From the IMG/VR virus record IMGVR_UViG_3300035670_000033, positions 62,001 through 126,000 of that record: a stretch of DNA of 64,000 nucleotides, one strand, 5' to 3'. This DNA comes from a virus. Positions 21,444-29,707 of the stretch are shown piece by piece. A program made the position numbers and the translations under genes. Below the pieces are notes generated by a model. That model was given only the letters and a program-made list of their open reading frames with translations, was not told the origin of the DNA and searched no databases. Positions within the stretch are counted from its first letter, which is position 1. The number at the start of each line of letters is the position of its first letter.

Positions 21444-22678
21444 ATGGTTTCCACAAATCCTTCTTCAACGGCGAGCATTGACCTATCCCATACAACAAAA
21501 AAATTGTCTTTAGTTAGAGCAGCCCTATGACCCTTAGCCGCGAAGAGACGACCAATATCGTCGTCTCCACCGAACTCACTTTTTCTACCGCTGTATCTCG
21601 CCTCAATCATTTCATCAAATTCTGATCTCTCTGTAACGGTGTTCGGGGGAATTGCCACCCTCATCACCGTTCCTTGCATCGCATTATTAATATAGGCGTA
21701 TTGTCTAGCGGTTCTAAGGTCATCCGTAAAATAGATTCCATTAGCCTGATGACCCATACCCGCCCAGTAGTCACCTTCCATAAACTGTTTTGCCAACTGT
21801 TCAGATGTTGACAATCTATTATCAGGGGTGCCAGGTAAATCGGCGTTAAAAACATCCTTAATGCCTCGGTAAGCAATCGTCCAACCCTCTTGTTCCAACT
21901 GTTTCATTTTTTCAGACGAGACAACTTTTGGCTTGCCCGTAAAACCCTGTTTTTCCGCAATTATTTCAAGTTGGACATCTCCATATTGCTTTCCAGCAAG
22001 TTTGTATTCATTCGTTCGCTTTTTTATTTCTTTGTCGCCCTCTGATCTAACTTCAATAAAACCCCTATAGTTTCCAAAGTAAACTTTCAAATCGTCCGTA
22101 ATGTCCTTGGCTCGCTTAAGTATTTTTTTAGTAGGGGCAGGAATATTGTCTTCTCCGTCAGGACCAGTAGTGAACCCGTCGCTATCGCCGTCAAACTCTG
22201 CTACACCACCAATAGGGCGACCTAAAGACTTGCCAGAAAACGAGCCAGTTACAAGCCCACCACCCGGCAAGGTTGCGATGCCAGTAATAGGTTTCTCGTC
22301 AAGGTTCTCCCAACCCCGTTTAGGTGCCTTGTGGTTGCAAACCGCATAATACTTTTTCCCTGCAAGCAGAACAGTTCGTACACCACCACAACCACGAGCC
22401 TTAGAAATAGCAACAGCATCAGCACGATTCTCATAATATGCATCAGACTTTGTTTCTAAACGCTTGGTGCGTTGAACCATTTTCGGCAAAGGTTTTTTAT
22501 TATTTGAAGCACGAACTTTTAAATACTCTTCTTTACCCTTTTTGATTCCCTCATATTCTTCGTGTGAGGCGCAAGGCATCCAACCAGCATCGGTCTCATG
22601 GGCTCCCTGACATCCAAGCATGCGGGCAACACGAAGCGCCTGATCCCTAGTGGTTTTATTCTTTTCGTCTTCAGACAT
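21440..22678 (-). CDS. DGDGDG-tagged protein with ADP-ribosyltransferase-like C-terminal domain
   Basis: A 412-residue protein. The N-terminal third has two cysteine repeats (ARMLGCQGAHE ending WMPC, and SKARGCGGVRT ending AVC). Residues 152-182 hold the tag: LGRPIGG, then the calcium-loop-like DGDSDGFTTGPD, then GEDNIPAP. Residues 255-412 look like an ADP-ribosyltransferase fold: Arg271 in AYRGI, a Ser-Thr-Ser at 290-292, NGIYFTDD followed by ARQYA, and acidic residues around TERSEFDEM. Such enzymes move ADP-ribose from NAD+ to proteins or nucleic acids. T4 Alt is the known example of a capsid-packaged, injected ART. Here the catalytic assignment rests on short motifs, so activity is likely but unproven. 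Confidence 0.65.
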   Translation of the reverse strand: MSEDEKNKTTRDQALRVARMLGCQGAHETDAGWMPCASHEEYEGIKKGKEEYLKVRASNNKKPLPKMVQRTKRLETKSDAYYENRADAVAISKARGCGGVRTVLLAGKKYYAVCNHKAPKRGWENLDEKPITGIATLPGGGLVTGSFSGKSLGRPIGGVAEFDGDSDGFTTGPDGEDNIPAPTKKILKRAKDITDDLKVYFGNYRGFIEVRSEGDKEIKKRTNEYKLAGKQYGDVQLEIIAEKQGFTGKPKVVSSEKMKQLEQEGWTIAYRGIKDVFNADLPGTPDNRLSTSEQLAKQFMEGDYWAGMGHQANGIYFTDDLRTARQYAYINNAMQGTVMRVAIPPNTVTERSEFDEMIEARYSGRKSEFGGDDDIGRLFAAKGHRAALTKDNFFVVWDRSMLAVEEGFVETI

Positions 22679-22941
22679 TATTGTTTTTCTTTTTTAGATA
22701 CTTTTTCAACCTCTGAAGCATATTCCATAGACATCGCGTACTGATCAAATAGTTCATCTATTTTGTCTGCATTCTCTTTGTTCATCAGATACGAGACCAT
22801 TGACTCAAGGTCACCATCTTTGCCATTTTCATTTGCATACCCGTAGGCAATGGCAATAATTTTAGAACGTGTCTCAGGGTTCTTTACTGTCGTTAGCAGT
22901 TGATTTTTGATTGAGTTTTTTTGTTCTGTTGTAAGTTTCAT
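22678..22941 (-). CDS. Small acidic helical protein after the 1048-residue protein
   Basis: An 87-residue, all-helical protein. It begins MKLTTEQKNSIKNQLLTTV and ends FDQYAMSMEYASEVEKVSKK. Its start overlaps the stop of the giant gene upstream by 1 nt and its stop overlaps the ART-like gene by 1 nt, so it is tightly coupled to both. The ending SMEYASE resembles SMSAQYSSD in the 103-residue protein at 26091. A chaperone, packaging adaptor or immunity-type partner of the giant protein is possible by position; no motif decides. Confidence 0.6.
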   Translation of the reverse strand: MKLTTEQKNSIKNQLLTTVKNPETRSKIIAIAYGYANENGKDGDLESMVSYLMNKENADKIDELFDQYAMSMEYASEVEKVSKKEKQ

Positions 22942-25900
22942 TACGCCAACCTCGGTGGTTCCACCCGTATTCTAGGGCGAGCAATTTTTGGTTTCTTAGG
23001 GAGTTTCTGACCAATTTTTTGTTCAGCAAAAGATAGCGTTCCACCACCAAATCCAAGATTTGCTTTAAACCATTGTTTCACATATTCCATTTTTTCCCTG
23101 TCGCCAGTAGGATCATCCAAAGCAAAGATTATGTCTTGATGCTGATACTGCTTACCACCTCGCGCCTGTGCGAGAATTGATTTAATTCTCGCATATTCTG
23201 CGTCATTGTTTATCAATCCGCCAGCACCAAAATCCTCATAAAATTTGAGAGGTGACTGAAGCACCTGTAGGTCTCTGTCTGCCAAGCCATAGTTTCTTTT
23301 GAATCCAACACGAGCCCAAACATATTGTCCATCATCGGCTGCGTTCACCATCGCCTTTGTGACACCTATTTGCTTCAGGTAAAGAAACGCGTGCTGGTTA
23401 TAAATTGTTTGAATATCAGCGCCTCTATCTATTTTGCTTGTCACAAACATTGAATTTTGGCTTACCGTACCCTGCGATACGCTTACACTCCGAGACGATT
23501 TAGCGATTGCTGCTCTTATAACTTCACCGTTTGCGTTGATCTCGTCAAACGTAACCGAAATCTGAAACCCATTTTGAGGAGACACTGTTGCGGTAGCACG
23601 GTAAAGTTTCCCGTTCTTGCCTTCAATTCTTTGGTGGGAATAAGCCTGTTTCAAGTACTCTGCCTTTTGCGGAGCAGTGAGTCTTCCCCATTTTACGGGT
23701 GTCATGTCTTCATATGGTGCACCACCGTTTGGGTGCCGTTGCTTAAGATACTTAGCAAGTTTCCCTTGACGACGTTCAATCGCCTCGTTCACCTGATCAT
23801 TGATCTTCTTCGCTACATCTTCTGGAAGCGGTCTAGGAATATTTGTTGCATCTGGATTGAAAACAAAACCTTGTTTCCTTCTTTCTGATGCTTTCCGTAT
23901 TTCTGGTCCTAATGCTTCTATCAACTGAAGATGACCTTCATATTTGCCAATATCAGACTGTAATTGAGCAATTTTTTTCATTGTCTCAACACGGTTGAAT
24001 TCTTTTGCTTCTGGAGTATTTCCAATAGGTGAACGCATAAGTCTGAATTCTGCGCTTAGTTGTGTTTCTAATTCGGTAAGTTTGGTTCGCACACCCGCGA
24101 CACCACCTTGTGGTCTTACGTATCCGATATATTTTCTTTTTGCCTCGGTGACTAAAGCCGATACATCGGCATCGGGGTTTGCTCGGAGCAAATCAGCAAC
24201 TCTTGAAAGTTCTTTTTGAAAGTTCCGCACCGCTAGTTGGCGACCTTCATTTTGGTTGAACAATGCTTGATCGGCTAGTAATCCAAGTTGTCCCAAAAGT
24301 TTTGGATCTTGCATTTGAAGCAATACTTCTTCAATCAGATCTTCATTTTCTTTTTTGAATTTGGCTGCTTCCATCTTTGGTGGAACATGCTTCAGTTCGT
24401 CTGGAACATCTCGGATATCGCGTGGCGATGGGGTGTCAACACTATTAGCGATCGGAGCGTCAACTGGAGGTTCTCCAGTACGGTTGGCGTCATAGATTTC
24501 CTGCCATGCGTCCCTGTAGTCTTTAATATATGTTTTAATGCGGGCAATATTTATTTCCTCGTCTTGCCTTCGTTCAATGAAGTCATTGTCAGAAAGTTCA
24601 CCTCTAGCAATCGCTTGCTCTATACGCGCTATCCTTGCATCCGCTGCAACTATTTTTTGTGCGGCTTCAACCAATTTCTGTCCGCGTCCAGCGCCAATGG
24701 GTGGGAAGTTGGCGGGGTCATTGATGATCATTATCCTGTCATTTGGCATGACATCATTTAAAACATAACCTTCAAAGTCTCTATCGTTAAGAACTTCATT
24801 CAGGTTAACCCTTTGTCCTGCACCACGCGCTCTATCCGCTCTGGCTTGGCGCATTCTTTCCGAGTTGGCAGCGTTGTCACTGTTGCCGGGTTGTGGGCGA
24901 GCGGGAGATGCCTCTGGTTTTGGTTTTCTGCGTTTAGGTCCTGCTACGGCACGACGCTCTTCCGATTCGGCATCAAGTAGTGCACCAATATCGTTCCTGT
25001 CGGGGTTTGCCCTAGGGCGACGAGGTTTAACTACTTTTGGCTCAACAACTGAGCGTGGAGGCTGAAGACGCCTTACCTCTTCTTCCAACTTAACTATTTT
25101 TTCTCGTTGACGCCTGATTGCTTGTGGCGCCGCACTATTCTGTCGCATCATCTGCAACATGTCTCGTGCTTCGTTAAGATCACGCTCTGCTACTGCGAGC
25201 GGATCGGTCTCATTTGCTCGGCGTGTTGGTGCTTTAGGTTTCTTTGTTGCTTCAACTACGGCACGACGGCGACGGCGAGCAGGCGCTTCACCAGTTCTTG
25301 GTGCACCCGGCTGTTCAATTTCGCGTTGCATTCTTCTTTGTTCTGATTCACGAAGATTTCCTTCACCTCGTGGTCTTGCAGGTTGACGTCTGCGAGCAGG
25401 GCGTGCAGGAGCATTGCGTCGTCTTAGTTCCGCCATTACTCGTTTGTAATCGTCGCTGTCTCTTCCGCCAGTAGCGTTCTCTAATTCGTCGCGCATTTCC
25501 TCTAAAACCTCTAGAGGTTCTGCGGCGAGAAGATTTGCTTCGTCACGGGCAGGGCGAGCGGGTGCTTGTCGTCTGCGTTGCGGACGAGGTGCAGGTGTTA
25601 ACTCTCTAGGTGCTTCAGGTGTGTCAACCGACGGTGGTCGTGCAACAACAGTTCGCCTACGAGCGCCACGAGGACTAGGGGCATTCCCGCCATCCAGTCG
25701 CTCAGCAATACCACGTAAACCTTGCTCAAGACGACCAGCACCACCGCCTTGGGGGTTAAGTCTTGCAAGTATTCGGCGTTCACGACGAGCAATACGACGA
25801 CCACGGCGAGCATCATCAACATTTTCCAACCGTTGACCAATATCTGATATTTGATTAGCGATGCGTCGTGCGACCCCCCAACCGCAAGACCGACCAAAAC

Positions 25901-26087
25901 GATCTGTTATCTGTCCACCATACCGTGTCCCCGTTGGACAGCGCCAGCCTCCACGACGGTTAGTGCCGGGGATAGAAAGACTCGGATCCCACATGGCGCG
26001 AACAGCCTTGACTTCATAAGCAATAGTTGACGTGTTCCGTTCGCTAAGAAAAGATTTTGCCTTAAAGTCGGCGATATTCTGAAGCAT
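22941..26087 (-). CDS. Giant modular protein 1: shared N-terminal module, Pro/Arg linker, GNAT-like C-terminus
   Basis: The 1048-residue protein has four parts. Residues 1-133 are the shared module (WDPSLSIPGTNRRGG, CPTGTRYGGQITDRFGRSC with Cys50 and Cys68, then ARRIANQI and RLENVDD, ending GLRGIAERLDGG). Residues 134-420 are Pro/Arg/Ala-rich and disordered, with GNLRESEQRRMQREIEQPGA also found in the protein at 29708. Residues 430-800 are long charged helices. The C-terminal 230 residues contain LYRATATVSPQNGFQISVTFDE, ADIQTIYNQHAFLYLKQIGVTKAMV cut here by a loop, and YVWARVGFKRNYG, which resemble a GNAT-like acyltransferase fold. That assignment is tentative. It is the last and largest of three paralogous giant proteins between protease and capsid. 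Confidence 0.7.
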   Translation of the reverse strand: MLQNIADFKAKSFLSERNTSTIAYEVKAVRAMWDPSLSIPGTNRRGGWRCPTGTRYGGQITDRFGRSCGWGVARRIANQISDIGQRLENVDDARRGRRIARRERRILARLNPQGGGAGRLEQGLRGIAERLDGGNAPSPRGARRRTVVARPPSVDTPEAPRELTPAPRPQRRRQAPARPARDEANLLAAEPLEVLEEMRDELENATGGRDSDDYKRVMAELRRRNAPARPARRRQPARPRGEGNLRESEQRRMQREIEQPGAPRTGEAPARRRRRAVVEATKKPKAPTRRANETDPLAVAERDLNEARDMLQMMRQNSAAPQAIRRQREKIVKLEEEVRRLQPPRSVVEPKVVKPRRPRANPDRNDIGALLDAESEERRAVAGPKRRKPKPEASPARPQPGNSDNAANSERMRQARADRARGAGQRVNLNEVLNDRDFEGYVLNDVMPNDRIMIINDPANFPPIGAGRGQKLVEAAQKIVAADARIARIEQAIARGELSDNDFIERRQDEEINIARIKTYIKDYRDAWQEIYDANRTGEPPVDAPIANSVDTPSPRDIRDVPDELKHVPPKMEAAKFKKENEDLIEEVLLQMQDPKLLGQLGLLADQALFNQNEGRQLAVRNFQKELSRVADLLRANPDADVSALVTEAKRKYIGYVRPQGGVAGVRTKLTELETQLSAEFRLMRSPIGNTPEAKEFNRVETMKKIAQLQSDIGKYEGHLQLIEALGPEIRKASERRKQGFVFNPDATNIPRPLPEDVAKKINDQVNEAIERRQGKLAKYLKQRHPNGGAPYEDMTPVKWGRLTAPQKAEYLKQAYSHQRIEGKNGKLYRATATVSPQNGFQISVTFDEINANGEVIRAAIAKSSRSVSVSQGTVSQNSMFVTSKIDRGADIQTIYNQHAFLYLKQIGVTKAMVNAADDGQYVWARVGFKRNYGLADRDLQVLQSPLKFYEDFGAGGLINNDAEYARIKSILAQARGGKQYQHQDIIFALDDPTGDREKMEYVKQWFKANLGFGGGTLSFAEQKIGQKLPKKPKIARPRIRVEPPRLA
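25689..26087 (-). repeat. Shared N-terminal module, copy 1
   Basis: Codes residues 1-133 of the 1048-residue protein. It is nearly identical over the WDPSLSIPGTNRRGG to GVARRIANQI core to the modules at 28553-28942 and 32174-32572. The two cysteines are 18 residues apart. Confidence 0.85.
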
Positions 26088-26090
26088 GGT

Positions 26091-26402
26091 TTAAGCCTTA
26101 AAACTTTTTTTATTTGGAAGAGACTTAATTTGATTTTTATACATTTCTTCAGTTACTTGCCCATCAGAACTGTATTGTGCGGACATTGAATTAAGACGGT
26201 AAAGAATATATTCCATTCCGCTTCCCTCCAAAGGGATCTCGTTTCGTGCCGACGATTCTGAAAGAATTTCAATAAGTTGATCAACAAGTTCTTTATCGGA
26301 AGCGTGTATTTCTACAAGTCCATCAATATTTTTTCCAGCGCAAGACCCATTTACCTTGTTTGTAAATGGATCCATGAATTGACCTATAAAAAACTCTCTC
26401 AT
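26091..26402 (-). CDS. Small hypothetical protein after the 959-residue protein
   Basis: From ATG 26402 the protein is 103 residues, with AAGGTG as ribosome-binding site inside the preceding gene (a GTG at 26408 is also in frame). It contains KVNGSCAGKNIDGLVEIHASDKELVDQLI and MEYILYRLNSMSAQYSSDGQVTEEM; only short landmarks are given because the family is unknown. It follows the second giant protein and precedes the third, repeating the giant-then-small order of this region. Confidence 0.55.
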   Translation of the reverse strand: MREFFIGQFMDPFTNKVNGSCAGKNIDGLVEIHASDKELVDQLIEILSESSARNEIPLEGSGMEYILYRLNSMSAQYSSDGQVTEEMYKNQIKSLPNKKSFKA

Positions 26403-26404
26403 GA

Positions 26405-29284
26405 TCACCTTTGGTTACTTGGAATTATGTTGACTATCTCATTTTCGGCGTTGCGAAGGTTTGCAAGACTTCGTACCATGCCATCATAAAGTGCTCCTGC
26501 TCGGGCTTTATTTGAGTCAGTCTTACTTACTTTTTGCAATGCGTCTGTTATGAATTGTTCACGACCGACAGCAAGTGTTTTTTCTGTTTGCACAACAACC
26601 TGTCTGTACACTTCTTGAATTCGCGCATAAGTTTCACGCCTTTGCGCGGCTGACATAGCGGGTAGTGCGGTGCGCATAGTGGCAAGAATGTCCGTGTCCA
26701 TACGAAAACCCCGTTGGTAACGATCAAATAGTCCTCCGTGATCCCTTCCAGCCCAACCCAAGTCCATCGGAACGACATGCGCTAATTTCTTGCCGTCTGG
26801 TAATTCCACTACACGACCCATACCGTTGCCTCCGTGGCGGTCGCTAACACCAAGAATATAGTTGGCTAGAACATTAGACAATCTTTCAGGAAGACCTTTA
26901 TCTGGAAGGGCATTCAGGGCTCCTTTGTTGAAATCGTAGCCACCAGCAGCACCGCCGATTACTGCTCCTTCAGGCACGTCGTTGTGTGCCAGAGGGATCA
27001 TGATGTAGGGGGTTCCTTTTCGGACTGTTCCAAGAGGCTTTCGTACATCTGCTTCAAGTTTACCGTCTTGAATTGCTCCGTCTTCCAAGATCCCTACAGC
27101 AGCCAAGTAGTTCCATCCAATGAGTTCGCCGACATTGTCGGCAGGTTTTGCAGCCTTGAAAACCCATCCCTGATTAGTTGGATTTCCATTTTCATCACGC
27201 AAAAAGTAAATTTTAGTTACACCTACAGCGCCACCGTTGGGTTGTACTTTTTTGAAACGCTTATTCGTGTCTCGTGGATCTGATGAAGCGTTTGCTTCTA
27301 TGGCAATGTGCATGAATTTTGCTGGAACCTTTTGTATGTCTCCACCATTTTTTATATGGTCAATCGCTTTTTGTTCCGTGTTAATTGTTCGGTCTTCTTC
27401 TGAAACAAATTTTCCAATTGGAGAATTCCGTCTATCTATCTTTAATTTGCCATGCGCATTTTTGCTTCTAGCAAATTTTCGGAAAGGAGATTTTTTTTGC
27501 TGTTTTGCTTGTTGCGCTTGCGGTGATGGTGGTGTCCTTGGCGTTGGTGGTTCAGGTGGTTCGCTATTTCCGTTGCTTAGATCCAAAAACTGTTGACTAA
27601 AATCGCGTAAGTAACGATTCAGTGACGCTTGACCCTGTGGACCTCGGTACTCTTGTTCTAGCGCGTCACCATCAACGATATTTCTGGCTAGGAAACCACG
27701 AAATTTTCCGCTTTCTTGTGGGAGTAATTCAATTTCCCAGTTTCCTTTTTTCCATCTAGTTGAACCATCAGGTTGGTTAATAGCGTCCCAACCTTCTCCA
27801 CCAAAATCGGGCATTCTTACATTTGCCCGTGCCGGTGCGCCTCCGTCCCCAGGTGTGACAAAACCGCGACCATCTGGTGAGCGTCGCGGTTGGCGTGCAG
27901 GGCGTGCAGGGCGTGCAGGTGCTGGCTCGGGAATATCATTCGCTTGTGGTTTGCGTGATGCGCTACGACCAGCACCCTGTGCTGTTGCTTGCCGACGGCG
28001 ACGACGGCTATTTTGTGGGCGACGATTACGAGGCGCTGGTGGTTCAAAATCTATTGGTGCTGAACGACCGTGTGCATCTTTCCAAGCATCGCGAAGATTA
28101 TTTTTGTTGATCTCGTACCATTCACGGCGAGTCAACATTCCTGCGTTCCCGCCACCTTCGCGAATTTCTCGTACTCGTTTAGCGTATTCACCATATTTTC
28201 GTAATACATACGGTTTGAAATCTTCTGTTTCACCAGCGTCGGAAGCATCTCTTGCGGTGAGAACATCAACATTTGCTGGTTGTGGTGCAACGCGCGGGCG
28301 TGCCTGTGGTCGTGCCTGTGGGCGTCGTTGTCCTGCTGGTGCTGGTCGGCGTGCAGGACGAGGTGTTGGTGCGGGTGTAGGCGCTGTTTCTGGTATTGCG
28401 TCACGACGACGGTTTCTCGGCACTCGTGCTGGTGCCTCAACTTCAGGTGTTTCGTCGTTGCGTCGTCCACCTCTATTGACTCTTCGGTTAATAGCACCCG
28501 CTAAACCTTCATTGTTTACCCTGTCCAACAAATTCCCTCGCCGTGGGGACTCACCTCCCTCAAGGCGATCAGCGATATTCCGCAGACCGCCTTCAACCCG
28601 ACCAGTTTCCGCAACTCCGCCAAGCCTTCTCATCATTCGTGCGTTACGGCGATCAAGACGACGCTTCCGTTTGTCATCATCTCGTTGTTCTAAGCGTTCG
28701 CCAATGTCAGCAATTTGGTTTGCAATTCGTCGCGCAACTCCCCATCCGCACGAACGACCAAAACGATCTGTTATCTGTCCGCCGTATCTTGTGCCTACAG
28801 GGCATCGGAAACCGCCACGGCGGTTAGTGCCGGGGATGGAGAGGCTTGGATCCCAAACTGCACGAACACCTTTGATTTCAAAATGCGCTGACGAACGAGT
28901 TTGGTCAGAAATAAAAGAAGATGCTTTAAAAGTCAAAACATTTTTGAACTCTTCGTTAGAAAACTCAGAAAGCAAAACTTCAGAAATAGATAAAACTGGC
29001 AGGTTTTTGAATTCCATCGGCTCACTTTGAATATGTGCAAGTGAAGCAACTTTTTTCTGAACTGCTGTTCCTGATGGGCTCGGACCTTCAATTATTTTGG
29101 ATGCATCCATTGACTGAACTAGTTCAGGCTTAGTGATTGGGGTGTCGGCGTATTCTTCGCGGAGTATCCCAACAAGTTCCTTTGCATCTTCCGTCATCGG
29201 TTTGAATGTGGATCCCTTGGGGGTCGTTGAAACAACCATAAATGGTGTGTTGTCACGGTTCTTGATAATGAAAACTAGGTTCAT
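26405..29284 (-). CDS. Giant modular protein 2: shared module and DRHGGN kinase-like C-terminus
   Basis: The 959-residue protein starts with about 110 residues of its own (MNLVFIIKNRDNTPFMVV, EDAKELVGILREEYAD), then the shared module at residues 115-244 with Cys161 and Cys179. A Pro/Arg/Ala-rich linker runs to about residue 580. The C-terminal 330 residues resemble PI3K/HipA-type atypical kinases: a nucleotide-binding strand GWVFKAAKP, the catalytic loop SDRHGGNGMG with Asp815 and Asn820, and a metal-binding Asp841 in PMDLGWAG. These enzymes transfer phosphate from ATP to protein or lipid. The protein at 29708 has a related domain. The N-terminal 110 residues look like one of the small neighbouring genes fused on. 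No membrane segments are seen. Confidence 0.75.
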   Translation of the reverse strand: MNLVFIIKNRDNTPFMVVSTTPKGSTFKPMTEDAKELVGILREEYADTPITKPELVQSMDASKIIEGPSPSGTAVQKKVASLAHIQSEPMEFKNLPVLSISEVLLSEFSNEEFKNVLTFKASSFISDQTRSSAHFEIKGVRAVWDPSLSIPGTNRRGGFRCPVGTRYGGQITDRFGRSCGWGVARRIANQIADIGERLEQRDDDKRKRRLDRRNARMMRRLGGVAETGRVEGGLRNIADRLEGGESPRRGNLLDRVNNEGLAGAINRRVNRGGRRNDETPEVEAPARVPRNRRRDAIPETAPTPAPTPRPARRPAPAGQRRPQARPQARPRVAPQPANVDVLTARDASDAGETEDFKPYVLRKYGEYAKRVREIREGGGNAGMLTRREWYEINKNNLRDAWKDAHGRSAPIDFEPPAPRNRRPQNSRRRRRQATAQGAGRSASRKPQANDIPEPAPARPARPARQPRRSPDGRGFVTPGDGGAPARANVRMPDFGGEGWDAINQPDGSTRWKKGNWEIELLPQESGKFRGFLARNIVDGDALEQEYRGPQGQASLNRYLRDFSQQFLDLSNGNSEPPEPPTPRTPPSPQAQQAKQQKKSPFRKFARSKNAHGKLKIDRRNSPIGKFVSEEDRTINTEQKAIDHIKNGGDIQKVPAKFMHIAIEANASSDPRDTNKRFKKVQPNGGAVGVTKIYFLRDENGNPTNQGWVFKAAKPADNVGELIGWNYLAAVGILEDGAIQDGKLEADVRKPLGTVRKGTPYIMIPLAHNDVPEGAVIGGAAGGYDFNKGALNALPDKGLPERLSNVLANYILGVSDRHGGNGMGRVVELPDGKKLAHVVPMDLGWAGRDHGGLFDRYQRGFRMDTDILATMRTALPAMSAAQRRETYARIQEVYRQVVVQTEKTLAVGREQFITDALQKVSKTDSNKARAGALYDGMVRSLANLRNAENEIVNIIPSNQR
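28553..28942 (-). repeat. Shared module, copy 2 (internal)
   Basis: Codes residues 115-244 of the 959-residue protein. The core matches copies 1 and 3 almost residue for residue, but here the module is internal, after a 114-residue extension, so it need not be at the N-terminus to be kept. Confidence 0.85.
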
Positions 29285-29408
29285 TGTTTACTTTCCACAT
29301 TTGTGAAGGCATTGAGCAAGCCCTGTAAGTCTTGCGTCGCAATATCGCTACTGTAAAATGGTATCACTAACGGCAGATATCAAAATTATGACACTGTAAA
29401 CATATTAT

Positions 29409-29702
29409 TTATTTGTCTAATTTTTTGTGCCCTAATTGAATAAGAAAATTATCAATTTTCTCTTTGCTTGAACCCTCGTATTTTAATATTTCTGCATTGA
29501 GGTAAGAGTACCCATGCAACATGTTTTCAAGAGTCGCCATCTTGGGGGAATTCTTCTTCATAGTTAGGAAATGCTCATTATCTCGTTTGTCGTTATCGCG
29601 ATTTTTTGAGTAATAAGTGATAATCCCCTTATCGTCTTCCACCAAAACAATTGGGGAAGCCTGAACCAGTGGATCCTTAGAGGTGATGATTGCCGCTCTC
29701 AT
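29409..29702 (-). CDS. Small hypothetical protein after the 954-residue protein
   Basis: A 97-residue protein beginning MRAAIITSKDPLVQASPIVL and containing GIITYYSKNRDNDKRDNEHF. It starts 5 nt after the giant gene upstream and is followed by a 124-nt gap before the next giant gene. Its KNRDN stretch recalls the IIKNRDN of the first 15 residues of that next protein, a weak hint of common origin. No function can be assigned. The following gap (29285-29408) holds no gene; an AT-rich stretch there may contain a promoter, but no good -35/-10 pair was found. Confidence 0.55.
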   Translation of the reverse strand: MRAAIITSKDPLVQASPIVLVEDDKGIITYYSKNRDNDKRDNEHFLTMKKNSPKMATLENMLHGYSYLNAEILKYEGSSKEKIDNFLIQLGHKKLDK

Positions 29703-29707
29703 GATAT

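Noticed and set aside
24288-24761. Plus-strand open frame of 157 codons inside the 1048-residue gene
   Set aside because: Aromatic-rich product with no ribosome-binding site, entirely antisense to a supported gene.
27855-29030. Long plus-strand open frame of 391 codons antisense to the 959-residue protein
   Set aside because: It lies opposite a Pro/Arg/Ala-rich coding region, where CCN and CGN codons leave the other strand free of stops. Its product is Arg/Ser-rich without structure, and the minus-strand gene has clear domains.
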